Source: Stomorhina lunata (taxonomy: Eukaryota; Arthropoda; Insecta; Diptera; Rhiniidae). From it: a DNA stretch of 64,000 bases. Position 1 is the stretch's first letter; every line of letters starts with the position of its first letter. A model generated the notes under the pieces. It did no database searches. It was given only the letters and a program-made list of their open reading frames with translations, and was not told where the DNA came from. This document shows, one piece after another, positions 36,611 to 49,083 of the stretch. The DNA is taken from assembly GCA_933228675.1 (NCBI GenBank), contig OW121741.1:116669248-116733247 (forward strand), given 5' to 3'. The position numbers and the translations under genes were made by a program.

Positions 36611-38109
36611 CTTATTCCATATCCTTGTATAATTCGTTATATTTTAAAGAGCTTTTTACTAAATAGTACGAAAAATTTCCTCTATTTCCATTCTTAAATA
36701 TTAGTAGCTTTGACCAGGCGAACTACACTGTGCAGCTAAACCCATAAATTCAGTTTATTTATTTTTGCCAAGGAAATTTTAGATAAATCCTCTTTATGAA
36801 TTAACTTGATAAAAATGGATACAATTAAGATGATTTCTTAATTTCATAAACCTTTAGTTGCCAACACTAACATAAATATTTTTAACTATCTTTACAAACA
36901 ATTTCTTCTCACTTCCCCCCAGATATTTAAAATCATATTCATTAGAGCCATATATTAGTTGACTTAAACACATTATGTTTCAATTTAAACAATAGCAGCA
37001 GAAAAAAATCAGGAAAAAAATGTAGCTTTCTACTAAAAGATTAAATGGCATCCTTTGGGTGTTTTTTTTTCTTTTGCCCCTACCCACTCTATAAATATTT
37101 TGCTTTTTTCGCACGCAGGGGCTTTTGTAATCTGTGTGAATTTATGTTTATTATTGCTTATCGTGCTTGTTAAGAGGCCGTAAAAAAACAGAAAATTACA
37201 TAGAAAAAGAAAATAACCATAAAGGCAAAAGAATAAAAGAAAGCACATAGCGCGCAAATTTATGTCATAAAATAAAAATATGAAAAAATAAAAAATAAGT
37301 AATAAAAAAATTTTAACAAATTAAAAACTCCCCTAGGATTTTGACAGACGAATACATGTATAGAGCCTGTTTGGATAAGAGCACATTTTTACAATTTACA
37401 CAAAACACAACAACAGATTACATTTAACAGGAAACGAAAACATGTTAACTAAAGCTTACGCATACATTGAAATTTCACTTATTCATACTATCATCTACAC
37501 AAGAAACATGTTTTTTTTTATGTAGATTCTGCTTAAAAGCTGATTTTTGCTGAGTTCTTCTCTGAGTAGTGACGTATCTTTTAATTCAATTATTTAATTT
37601 TTTAACAAAATAATTTCAATATTTAAAACACAAGTGCAGAAACTAAGTGTTGCTGTTGTGTGGCGCCTTTATTTTATGGTTAATAAAGAAATATTTTATT
37701 TTATTTAATTCTTTAAAAGACAACAAAAAGAACATCACATTGGAAAACATCCCACAGACTTAAGGGATTTATATTACTGATAATATTTTCATTTCACTGT
37801 AATTTTGTTACATGAAAGCAGAAAGTCGTGTGTTAACTCTTGCTGTTAAGGAAATTTTTTAATTTTAAAAATTACTTCTCAACACTTATGGTTATTAAGA
37901 AATATATGATAATATTTTAAATTGTTTATTTTCACTAAGGGTTTTTTTAATTTTTTTCTTCTTTAATTGCGTTAAACTGTGATTATAATGAACAATTTTA
38001 AAGGATTGCACAATGGGGTATAAAAAGATTAAAAAACGTGGTCTAGCCTTAGTTTTTTAAGATATAAAGAAGGTCTATTTGTAAAAGAGTATAAAGAACA
38101 GACACTCTG
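36611..38109. other. AT-rich stretch without recognised gene
   Basis: Contains an ACACTGTGCAGCT phrase near 36728 like the right flank of array 1. The open frame at 37033-37257 (minus) is low-complexity and not supported as a gene. Confidence 0.5.
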
Positions 38110-38915
38110 TCTGTATATGTCTCAGTCTATGTCTTAGTCTATGTCTAATTCTATGTCTTAGTCTATGTTTTAGTTTATGGTTAAGTCTATGTCTTAGTCT
38201 ATGTCTTGACCAATATCTTAGTCAATGTCTTAGCCTTTGTCTTAGTCTATGTCTTAGTCTATGTCTTAGTCTATGTCTTAGTCTATGTCTTAGTCTATGT
38301 CTTAGTCTATGTCTTAATTTATGTCTTAGTTTATGTCTTAGTCTATGTCTTAGTCTATGTCTTAGTCAATGTCTTAGTCTATGTCTTAGTCTATGTCTTA
38401 TTCTATGTCTTAGTCTATGTCTTAGTCTATGTCTTAGTCTATGTCTTAGTCTATGTCTTAGTCTATGTCTTAGTCTATGTCTTAGTCTATGTCTTAGTCT
38501 ATGTCTTAGTCTATGTCTTAGTCTATGTCTTATTCTATGTCTTAGTCTATGTCTTAGTCTATGTCTTAGTCTATGTCTTAGTCTATGTCTTGGTCTATGT
38601 CTTAGTCCATGTCTTAGTCTATGTCTTAGTCTATGTCTTAGTCTATGTCTTAGTCTATGTCTTAGTCTATGTCTTAGTCTATGTCTTAGTCTATGTCTTA
38701 GTCTATGTCTCAGTCTATGTCTTAGTCTATGTCTTAGTCTATGTCTTAGTCTATGTCTTAGTCTATGTCTTAGTCTATGTCTTAGTCTATGTCTTAGTCT
38801 ATGTCTAAGGCTATGTCTTAGTCTATGTCTTATTCTATGTCTTAGTCTTTGTCTTAGTCTATGTCTTACTATATTTCTTAGTCTTTGTCTTAGTCTATGT
38901 CATAGTCTTACTTTA
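38110..38915. repeat. 12-bp satellite array 4 (~65 copies)
   Basis: GTCTTAGTCTAT orientation, with degenerate edges on both sides and scattered variants such as GTCTTATTCTAT (three sites), GTCAATG and GTCTCAG. Its stop-free frame is again a property of the repeat. Confidence 0.95.
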
Positions 38916-40182
38916 TGCCTCCGTTTAATTATCTGTGTCTGTCTATGTTCCGCTTTATATCTGGATGGAGTATATTTTGCGCATTGTTATTTGTTTAGCA
39001 TATGTTTTAAAATTTTGAGCAAAATACATGTCCCATTTTGTATAATTTTTATAGATCATATCTAAAAATCATAAATCGCAACTTAATTCTGTGAACACTT
39101 TACCATATGGTATCTCTTAATACAATTTCCCTGTTTATACCTCAGGACACAAAAGCATATCCGTTTCGTATTTCTTCGTATAAATTGTTCTTTAAAACTT
39201 TGTTTTAATATTGCACTTTTATCTTGTTTCAAGTAAAGAGTTCTAACGTATTTCCTAAGTCAACACTTATCCCATCCCTTTTGAAGATTTTTTAAACGTT
39301 TTAATTGACAATATTTTACTGACTGTATGATTATAGCATTTACAAAATTATTATAGCTATAATTTTAGCTTAAAGAGATGCTAAAATATATAGAATGTTA
39401 ACATTTTTGTACTTAACAGGAGAGTTTTGTCAAAGAAGTGTTGATGAAAAAAGTATTGCATACTTTGGGGCTTGTAGAAATTTATTATTGTTCTTATATG
39501 AAAGAAACATTTTGTTTTCTAAAGAAAATATTAAAAACAGTTATACAAAATGTATAATTTCAAATCAGTTAATACCGTTATCTTTTCATATACACTTTTT
39601 TCTACTTTCCTTAACATTTTTCTCCTAAAACTTTTCAGATTTGTACGAGTTATATACTTAAATTATTATCATATGACTAGAAGAAATTTAGAAAAGTCTA
39701 ATATAAATTAAGACAATTAGTAAGAGAAAAACGTACAATATTTTATAACAAAAAGATTTATCATCAACTGCGGCAAAGAATGAGTAACAAAGTAGGACTC
39801 CAGTATTAATAACGAAATCATATAAAAAAGAACATGTGTAAGCATCAAGTCATTACGACTATTTAAATGTAAAAAAGCTTAACTGAAAAAGTTTGTCTAA
39901 AATGCTTAAATATTAACATAAATCCGGTGGATTTATGGCCTAACTTTTAACACATTCCATAAAAAAATTGTGATTTAATTGTATAATTTTTAATGTGAGG
40001 TAAATTTTGTAAACATTTTTGCATAAACTAGAAAATATTTCTACCGAGAGTTAATTAATTTCTTACATTTTTCTGGAAATCCTTGTTATTTCCTTTGATT
40101 AATTTTTCTACTTAAGTTATTTCACTTCTAAAGCAACTCTTTAATTTATCCTCATATTAAAGTTTTTCTCTGTGATATTTTA
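38916..40182. other. AT-rich stretch without recognised gene
   Basis: Small open frames (for example 39395-39628) have no recognised domain. No repeat is evident. Confidence 0.45.
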
Positions 40183-40667
40183 CATTTTTCTTTCTGATTA
40201 AAAAACGCATAAAAATTTTTTAATCATGGGCGGCGACGACAAATTTTCTACAGAAAATTTTTCGTTAACAAAAAAAAGTTTTTTAACGAAAAATGTTCTA
40301 TTCAAAAATTTTTTTGACGAAAAACTTTCTATAGAAACATTTTTTAATGAAAAATTTTCTAAAGAAATATTTTTTTCAACGAAAAAGCTTTTTTGTTTTA
40401 AAAATTCTTTAACTAAAAATTTTCTTAAGAAAAATTTTCTATAGAAAATTTTTTTTAACGAATAATTTTTTATTGAAAATTTTTTTTAATGAAAAATTTT
40501 TTTATAGAAAAATTTTTTTAACTAAAAATTTCTATAGAAAAATTTTTTTAACAAAAAATTTTCTATAGAAAAATTTTTGTATCGAAAAATTTTCTAAAGA
40601 AAAATTTTTGTCAGCGCCCATGATTAAAAATTTTTTATGCGTTTTTTAATCAGAAAGAAAAATGTTT
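40183..40667. repeat. Inverted repeat with ~50-bp unique arms enclosing satellite B
   Basis: The left arm (about 40183-40233) reads CATTTTTCTTTCTGATTAAA, then AAACGCATAAAAATTTTTTA and ATCATGGGCG. The right arm (about 40612-40667) is its near-perfect reverse complement (GCGCCCATGATTAAAAA ... GAAAGAAAAATG). Between the arms lie about a dozen degenerate 31-bp units, themselves partly palindromic. This resembles a foldback or MITE-like element whose interior is the satellite. Satellite B continues to the right outside the inverted repeat. Confidence 0.75.
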
Positions 40668-41540
40668 AATGAAAAATGTTAACCAAAAATTTTCTATAGA
40701 AAAATTTTTTTAACGAAAAATTTTCTATAGAAAAATTTTCTATAGAAAAATTTTTTTAACGAAAAATTTTCTATAGAAAAATTTTTTTTAACGAAAAATT
40801 TTCTATAGAAAAATTTTTTTAACGAAAAATTTTCTATAGAAAAATTTTTTGAACGAAAAATTTTCTATAGAAAAATTTTTTTCACGAAAAATTTTCTATA
40901 GAAAAATTTTTTTAACGAAAAATTTTCTATAGAAAAATTTTTTTAACGAAAAATTTTCTATAGAAAAACTGTTTTTAACGAAAAATTTTCTATAGAAAGA
41001 TATTTTTAACGAAAATTTTTCTATAGAAAAATATTTTTAACTTAAAATTTTTTATAGAAAAATTTTTAACGAAAAATTTTTAACGAAAAATTTTTTATAG
41101 AAAAATTTTTTTAACAAAAAAATTGTCTAGAGAAAAATTTCTTTGACGAAAAATTTCCTAGAGAAAAATTTCTTTGACGAAAAATTTTCTATTGACAAAT
41201 TTTTTTAGCAAAAAAATTTTCTATAGAAAAATTTTTTTAACGAAAAATTTTCTATAGAAATATGAAAAAAAAACAATTCTAGAGAAAAATTTCTTTCACG
41301 AAAAATTTTTTATAGAAAATTTGTAACTAAAAAATTTGTTTCTAAAATTTTTCTATAGAAATTTTTTAGGTAAAAAACTTTTTCCATAGAATTTTTCGTT
41401 AAAAAAAATATTTCCATAGAAATTATTTGCTGTAGAAAATATTTGGTTAAAAAATTTTTGTGTAGAAATTTTCTTTTGGAAAAGTTTTCTTAAAAAATTT
41501 TATATAACCCTTAAAAATTTCTTAAGTCCGCCCGTGTCTT
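40240..41540. repeat. 31-bp satellite B
   Basis: The unit AACGAAAAATTTTCTATAGA followed by AAAATTTTTTT is 31 bp and is cleanest from 40680 to 41000. Each unit is largely self-complementary around TTTTCTATAGAAAA. The right side decays into AAATTTCTTTGACG variants and then loses the period. It shares the TATAGAAAA core and the period with satellites A and C. Confidence 0.9.
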
Positions 41541-42297
41541 CAATCTATCTGTCAAGTATCAGATGTCAGTTTTAAAGTTTTTTATTAAAAAACTGCATTA
41601 AAAACTTTGACTGCTGTTAGAAGTAGAGTGAAGGGAGGTAGGGTAAAGAAAAAAGCAAATGAAAAAATATGTCTAACTTCTCAACTGATTTCAACTCCCT
41701 TTTTTTTGCGAAGATTTAGTTTGCCTTTCTATTGCAACCGCAAATAACTAACGAAACGCTTTTAATGCAAACAAATGAAAAAGGAGAAAACACTCGACTA
41801 CTTTAAGCCAAATGCTGGCGAAAATTTCTATAAAAGGGCAAAAAGTTTTAACACTTCTTTTTTGGTTTTAACAGCTTTTTTTAAATTTTTTTTTGTTCCA
41901 ATTTCTGTTTTTCTGTGCTCCCCCTCTAAGTAGTTTTTAGCCATGAATAAAATAAAGTGGGGGTGCAAACAAAAACAGAAAACGCATCAGTGAAATAGTA
42001 AAATTCTTATAAAAAAGCTAAAAATGTTCTGAAGTAATCTAATGCCACCGATGTCCAAAAAACTTATACGGAATAAACATTTAAGTCGTGGCATTTGTAA
42101 AGCTTTTAAAGTTTTGTTTAAATGAGAGAAGTTTTATGAAAGGCGAAATAGAGGAAATCAAGCTCAATGGAATTTATGTAAAGAAGGTAACGCCCTGAAT
42201 ATCCGTTGTCTTGAATTTGAGAAAGAAATGAAGGGAATGTCAGGACACGCTAAACTGATATAATATCAATATACGTTCACATCAGATTAAGGAAAAG
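41541..42297. other. Non-coding stretch, nothing recognised
   Basis: Unique AT-rich sequence between two 31-bp satellite blocks. Confidence 0.45.
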
Positions 42298-44770
42298 ACT
42301 AGGAAATTTTTCAAAAATTTACTATTTATAGGAAGTTTTTCAAGAATTTACTATTTATAGGAAATTAAAAAAAAAATTTACTATTTATAAGAAAATTTTC
42401 AAAAAATTACTATTTTTATAGGAAATTTTTCAAAAATTTACTATTTTTATAGCAAAATTTTTCAAAATTTTTTTATTTTTATAGGACATTTTTTAAAAAT
42501 TTTCTATTTTTATAGGAAATTTTTAAAAAATTTTCTATTCTTATAGGAAATTTTTCAAAAATTTTCTATTCTTATAGGAAATTTTTCAAAAATTTTCTAT
42601 TATTATAGGAAATTTTTTAAAAATTTTTTTTTTTTTAGAAAATTTTTCAAAAATTTCTTATTTTTGAAGGAAATTTTTCAAAGATTTACTATTTTTAAAG
42701 GAAATTTTTCAAAAATTTACTATTTTTAAAGGAAATTTTTCAAAACTTCACTATTTTTATAGGAAACTGTTCTAAAATTTTCTATTTTTGTAGGAAATTG
42801 TTCCAAAATTTATTATTTTTATAGGAAAATTTTAAAAAATTTACTATTTTTATAGGAAATTTTTCAAAAATTTACTATTTATAGGAAATTAAAAAAAAAA
42901 TTTACTATTCATAAAAAAAAATTTTCAAAAAATTACTATTTTTATAGGAAATTTTTCAAAAATTTTCTATTGTTATAGGAAATTTTTCAAAAATTTACTA
43001 TTTTTATAGGAAATTTTTTAAAAATTAACTATTTTTGTAGGAAATTTTTCAAAATTTAATATTTTTATAGGAAATTTTTCCAAAAATATAGTAAATTTTT
43101 TTCAAAAATTTACTATCGTTATAGGAAATTTTTTAAAAATTTCCCATTTTTATAGGAAATTTTTCAAAAAATTCCTTTTTTATAGGAAAATTTTCAAAAA
43201 TTTCCTATAAAAAAATAGGAAATTTTTTAAAAATTTCCTATTATTTTTTTCTATTTTTTTATAGGAAATTTTTAAAAAATTTCCTTTTTATAGGAAATTT
43301 TTCAAAAATTTCCTATTTTTATAGAAAATTTTTCAAAAATTTCCTGATTTTATGGGAAATTTTTCAAAAATGTCCTATTTTTATAGGAAATTTTTCAAAA
43401 ATTTACTATTTTTATAGGAAATTTTTAAAAAATTTACTATTTTTATAGGAAATTTTAAAAAAATTTACTATTTATATAGGAAATTTTTAAAAAATTTCCT
43501 ATTTTTATAGGTAAATTTTTTTTCAAAAATTTACTATCTTAATAGAAAATTTTTCAAAAATTTCCCATTTTTATAGGAAATTTTTCAAAAATTTCCTTTT
43601 TTATAGGAAAATTTTCAAAAATTTCCTATAAAAAAATAGGAAATTTTTCAAAAATTTCCTTTTTTTTATAGGTAATTTTTCAAAAATTTCCTATTTTTTT
43701 TATAGGAAATTTTTCAAAAATTTCCTTTTTTATAGGAAATTTCTCAAAAATTTCCTATTTTTATAGAAAATTTTTCAAAAGTTTCCTGATTTTATGGGAA
43801 ATTTTTCAAAAATGTCCTATTTTTATAGGAAATTTTTCAAAAATTTACTATTTTTATAGCAATTTTTTCAAACATTTACTATTTTTATAGGAAATTTTTC
43901 AAAAATTTACTTTTTTTATAGAAAATTTTTAAAAAGTTTACTTTTTTTATAGGAAATTTTTAAAAAATTTACTATTTTATAGGAAATTTTTCAAAAATTT
44001 ACTATTTTATAGGAAATTTTCCAAAAATTTACTATTTTTCTAGGAAATTTTTCCAAAATTTCCTATTTTTATAGAAAATTTTTCAAATTTTATATAGTAA
44101 ATTTTTCAAAAATTTCCTATTTTTATGGGAAATTTTTCAAAAATGTCCTAAATTTTTTAAAAATTTCCTATTTTTATAGGAAAATTTTCAAAAATTTACT
44201 ATTTATATAGGAAATTTTTAAAAAATTTACTATTTTTATAGGAAGTTTTTTAAAAATGTACTATTTTTATAGGAAATTTTTCAAAAATTTACTATTTTTA
44301 TAGGAAATTTTTCAAAAATTTACTATTTTTATAGGAAATTTTTCAAAAATTTACTATTTTTATAGGAAATTTTTCAAAAATTTCTTATTTTTATAGGAAA
44401 TTTTTCAAAAATTTCCTATTTTTATAGGAAATTTTTCAAAAATTTCCTATTTTTATAGGAAATTTTTCAAAAATTTCCTATTTTTATAGGAAATTTTACA
44501 AAAATTTCATGTTTTTATAGGAAATTTTACAAAAATTTCATGTTTTTATAGGAAATTTTTCAAAAATTTCATGTTTTTACAGGAAATTTTTCAAAAATTT
44601 CATTTTTTTATAAAAAAATTTTCAAAAATTGACTATTTAAAGGAAATTTTTAAAAAATGTACTATTTATAGACAATTTTTTAAAATTTACTATTTGTTTT
44701 TCAAAAATTTACTATTTACAGGAAATTTTTTAATAATTAACAATTTATAGGAAATTTTTCAAAAATTAAT
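42298..44770. repeat. 31-bp satellite A, block 2 (diverged)
   Basis: TATAGGAAATTTTTCAAAAA units with many length variants. A segment of about 442 bp is duplicated: CCTGATTTTATGGGAAATTT occurs near 43342 and 43784, and the inverted phrase TTTCCTATAAAAAAATAGGA near 43200 and 43622. The inverted phrases create local hairpins. The block is cleaner at 44270-44560, where ATTTCATGTTTTTATAGG variants cluster. Confidence 0.93.
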
Positions 44771-46119
44771 TAACCATGATTTATATACATATTATTATTT
44801 AATAAAAGTAGTTTGACAATTTCTTATTTTATATCAATCCATTTTTCTTACTTTGCATACAAAAAAAAATTAACATCAAATAAGTTTTTCTTCAGCTGTC
44901 CAGTAAATTATAATTTATATTTATCTCTTCCTTTCGCTGTTATTCTGTCCATTTATTTCCTTTAATATGTAAATATAAGTATTTACTCCTACTTTTAGTG
45001 ACTGCATTTACCTGTTTCAAACGTCTTCCGTTTCCGTAGCTTTAGCTCTATTGCGCTTTATTGTTAATGTGTGTGCCGGAGTCGTTGTGATAACTGATTT
45101 GCATTTTGTATTTTTAACTCTTGCGGGCAACATTTTAATTTTTCAATAATAAAGTGGAAGAAAATGCAAATCAATTTTATTATTTTCACTTACACTCTCT
45201 ATCTCTCGCTGTGTTAAAATGGTTTGCTTTTTTTTTTCTCGGTAACAATTTCTATTTCCGTTATAGTTTTTCCGTTGTTGTTGCTGTTGTTGTTATTGGA
45301 ATGGTATTCAAGCAAAGGTGCTGCACAATCTGCATTTGAATGTGTTGAATGCCATAAAATAAATAATGCAAATGTGTTGGATTCTAAGGATAATAATGAT
45401 GATGATGATTATGTTGGTGATAGTGATGATAACGACAAGGACGAGTATGAAAACGACAATCATCAACTACATAAGTAGCAGAGATAATCATGATTATGAT
45501 GACACTAGTGATGATGATGTTTATCATTATAGGTGTTCTAAATATGCAACATTGTTGCTTCTCCTCCTTTTCCAGCTCCTTCCACGTTTACGTCCTCTTC
45601 CACTTACTTCCTTTTTTTCCTTCCTTTCTTTCTTATTTTCTATTAATGTCTCTGTTGGTTTTTGTTACACAATTTCTATAGTGGTTTTTTATTTTAATTT
45701 AAAATTTACATAATTTTTGTAATATTATCATTTTTATAACCGCATTGTTGACTCGAATGCGTTGCACCCATGCAGTTATATGCATCCTTTCCGGTTTATT
45801 ATTCCAAATGTTAGAGTATCTCTATACTATTTACAATTCATCTATTGAAAAGAAAATCGTTAGGGATTAAAAAAAAGAACCAACAACAAGAAAATTTTAT
45901 ACAATTTATTTTTTTTCATTTTTTTTTTATTAAAAGAATGTGTCAGGATGTGGCAGTAAGTAAAAAAGTAAGTAGAAGAGGATTGTGGCAAAATGTTGAA
46001 TAGTTTATTTTTTATTTCCGGTTGCAATTGAGGGTAATGGGCGTGAGTTGGAAAATTGTATTTATATTTAGGATTTCATAAAATTTAATTTAATTCTATC
46101 AAAAAGAATTGAAGGTATG
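44771..46119. other. Non-coding stretch with GAT-rich microsatellite
   Basis: GATGATGATGATTATGTTGG-like repeats lie at 45393-45440 and 45480-45530. Open frames over them are Asp-rich or Met-rich artefacts. A TTGTTGTTGCTG run lies near 45276. Confidence 0.5.
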
Positions 46120-49083
46120 CTAAGTATTTTTTCTATAGAAAAGTTTTCTATGGAGAAGTTGTCGATGTGAAGATTTTGCTCTAAAAAAGTTGTCGATGAA
46201 AAGATTTTTCTATGTAAAGAGTTTTCTATAGAAAAGTTGTCGGTGGGAAGAGTTTTCTATAGAAAAGTTATCGGTGGGAAGAGTTTTCTTTAGAAAAGTT
46301 GTCGGTGGGAAGAGTTTTCTATTGAAAAGTTGTCGGTGGGAAGAGTCTTCTATAGAAAAGTTGTCGTTGGGAAGAGTTTTCTATAGAAAAGTTGTCGGTG
46401 GGAAGAGTTTTCTATAGAAAAGCTGCCGGTGGGAAGAGTTTTCTATAGAAAAGTTGTCGGTGGGAAGAGTTTTCTATAGAAAAGTTGTCGGTGGGAAGAG
46501 TTTTCTATAGAAAAGTTGTCGGTGGGAAGAGTTTTCTATAGAAAAGTTGTCGGTGGGAAGAGTTTTCTATAGAAAAGTTGTCGGTGGGAAGAGTTTTCTA
46601 TAGAAAAGTTGTCGGTGGGAAGAGTTTTCTATAGAAAAGTTGTCGGTGGGAAGAGTTTTCTATAGAAAAGTTGTCGATGGGAAGAGTTTTCTATAGAAAA
46701 GTTGTCGGTGGGAAGAGTTTTCTATAGAAAAGTTGTCGGTGGGAAGAGTTTTCTATAGAAAAGTTGTCGGTGGGAAGAGTTTTCCATAGAAAAGTTGTCG
46801 GTGGGAAGAGTTTTCTATAGAAAAGTTGTCGGTGGGAAGAGTTTTCTATAGAAAAGTTGTCGGTGGGAAAAGTTTTCTATAGAAAAGTTATCGGTGGGAA
46901 GAGTTTTCTATAGAAAAGTTGTCGGTGGGAAGAGTTTTCTATAGAAAAGTTGTCGGTGGGAAGAGTTTTCTATAGAAAAGTTGTCGGTGGGAAGAGTTTT
47001 TTATAGAAAAGTTGTCGGTGGGAAGAGTTTTCTATAGAAAAGTTGTCGGTGGGAAGAGTTTTCTATAGAAAAGTTGTCGGTGGGAAGAGTTTTCTATAGA
47101 AAAGTTGTCGGTGGGAAGAGTTTTCTATAGAAAAGTTGTCGGTGGGAAGAGTTTTCTATAGAAAAGTTGTCGGTGGAAAGAGTTTTCTATAGAAAAGTTG
47201 TCGGCAGGAAGAGTTTTCTATAGAAAAGTTGTCGGTGGGAAGAGTTTTCTATAGAAAAGTTGTCGGTGGGAAGAGTTTTCTATAGAAAAGTTGTCGGCAG
47301 GAAGAGTTTTCTATAGAAAAGTTGTCGGTGGGAAGAGTTTTCTATAGACAAGTTGTCGGTGGGAAGAGTTTTCTATAGAAAAGTTGTCGGTGGGAAGAGT
47401 TTTCTATAGAAAAGTTGTCGGTGGGAAGAGTTTTCTATAGAAAAGTTGTCGGTGGGAAGAGTTTTCTATAGAAAAGTTGTCGGTGGGAAGAGTTTTCTAT
47501 AGAAAAGTTGTCGGTGGGAAGAGTTTTCTATAGACAAGTTGTCGGTGGGAAGAGTTTTCTATAGAAAAGTTGTCGGTGGGAAGAGTTTTCTATAGAAAAG
47601 TTGTCGGTGGGAAGAGTTTTCTATAGAAAAGTTGTCGGTGGGAAGAGTTTTCTATAGACAAGTTGTCGGTGGGAAGAGTTTTCTATAGAAAAGTTGTCGG
47701 TGGGAAGAGTTTTCTATAGAAAAGTTGTCGGTGGGAAGAGTTTTCTATAGACAAGTTGTCGGTGGGAAGAGTTTTCTATAGAAAAGTTGTCGGTGGGAAG
47801 AGTTTTCTATAGACAAGTTGTCGGTGGGAAGAGTTTTCTATAGAAAAGTTGTCGGTGGGAAGAGTTTTCTATAGACAAGTTGTCGGTGGGAAGAGTTTTC
47901 TATAGAAAAGTTGTCGGTGGGAAGAGTTTTCTATAGACAAGTTGTCGGTGGGAAGAGTTTTCTATAGAAAAGTTGTCGGTGGGAAGAGTTTTCTATAGAC
48001 AAGTTGTCGGTGGGAAGAGTTTTCTATAGAAAAGTTGTCGGTGGGAAGAGTTTTCTATAGAAAAGTTGTCGGTGGGAAGAGTTTTCTATAGACAAGTTGT
48101 CGGTGGGAAGAGTTTTCTATAGAAAAGTTGTCGGTGGGAAGAGTTTTCTATAGAAAAGTTGTCGGTGGGAAGAGTTTTCTATAGAAAAGTTGTCGGTGGG
48201 AAGAGTTTTCTATAGACAAGTTGTCGGTGGGAAGAGTTTTCTATAGAAAAGTTGTCGGTGGGAAGAGTTTTCTATAGAAAAGTTGTCGGTGGGAAGAGTT
48301 TTCTATAGACAAGTTGTCGGTGGGAAGAGTTTTCTATAGAAAAGTTGTCGGTGGGAAGAGTTTTCTATAGACAAGTTGTCGGTGGGAAGAGTTTTCTATA
48401 GAAAAGTTGTCGGTGGGAAGAGTTTTCTATAGACAAGTTGTCGGTGGGAAGAGTTTTCTATAGAAAAGTTGTCGGTGGGAAGAGTTTTCTATAGAAAAGT
48501 TGTCGGTGGGAAGAGTTTTCTATAGACAAGTTGTCGGTGGGAAGAGTTTTCTATAGAAAAGTTGTCGGTGGGAAGAGTTTTCTATAGAAAAGTTGTCGGT
48601 GGGAAGAGTTTTCTATAGAAAAGTTGTCGGTGGGAAGAGTTTTCTATAGACAAGTTGTCGGTGGGAAGAGTTTTCTATAGAAAAGTTGTCGGTGGGAAGA
48701 GTTTTCTATAGAAAAGTTGTCGGTGGGAAGAGTTTTCTATAGAAAAGTTGTCGGTGGGAAGAGTTTTCTATAGAAAAGTTGTCGGTGGAAAGAGTTTTCT
48801 ATAGAAAAGTTGTCGGCAGGAAGAGTTTTCTATAGAAAAGTTGTCGGTGGGAAGAGTTTTCTATAGAAAAGTTGTCGGTGGGAAGAGTTTTCTATAGAAA
48901 AGTTGTCGGCAGGAAGAGTTTTCTATAGAAAAGTTGTCGGTGGGAAGAGTTTTCTATAGACAAGTTGTCGGTGGGAAGAGTTTTCTATAGAAAAGTTGTC
49001 GGTGGGAAGAGTTTTCTATAGAAAAGTTGTCGGTGGGAACAGTTTTCTATAGAAAAGTTGTCGGTGGAAAGAGTTTTCTATAG
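46120..49083. repeat. 31-bp satellite C with higher-order structure (~93 copies)
   Basis: The unit TATAGAAAAGTTGTCGGTGG followed by GAAGAGTTTTC is 31 bp and highly uniform. It is much richer in G than satellites A and B but keeps the TATAGAAAA core. A TATAGACAAG variant alternates with the standard unit from about 47650 to 48660, forming 62-bp dimers. A marker set (CGGTGGAAAG, CGGCAGG, CGGCAGG, GACAAG at 47171, 47202, 47295, 47347) recurs at 48783, 48814, 48907 and 48959, an exact spacing of 1,612 bp or 52 monomers. It starts from degenerate units near 46120 and joins satellite A directly at 49083. Confidence 0.97.

Noticed and set aside
45224..45713. Asp-rich and Met-rich frames
   Set aside because: Products of a GAT microsatellite; overlapping frames are equally open.
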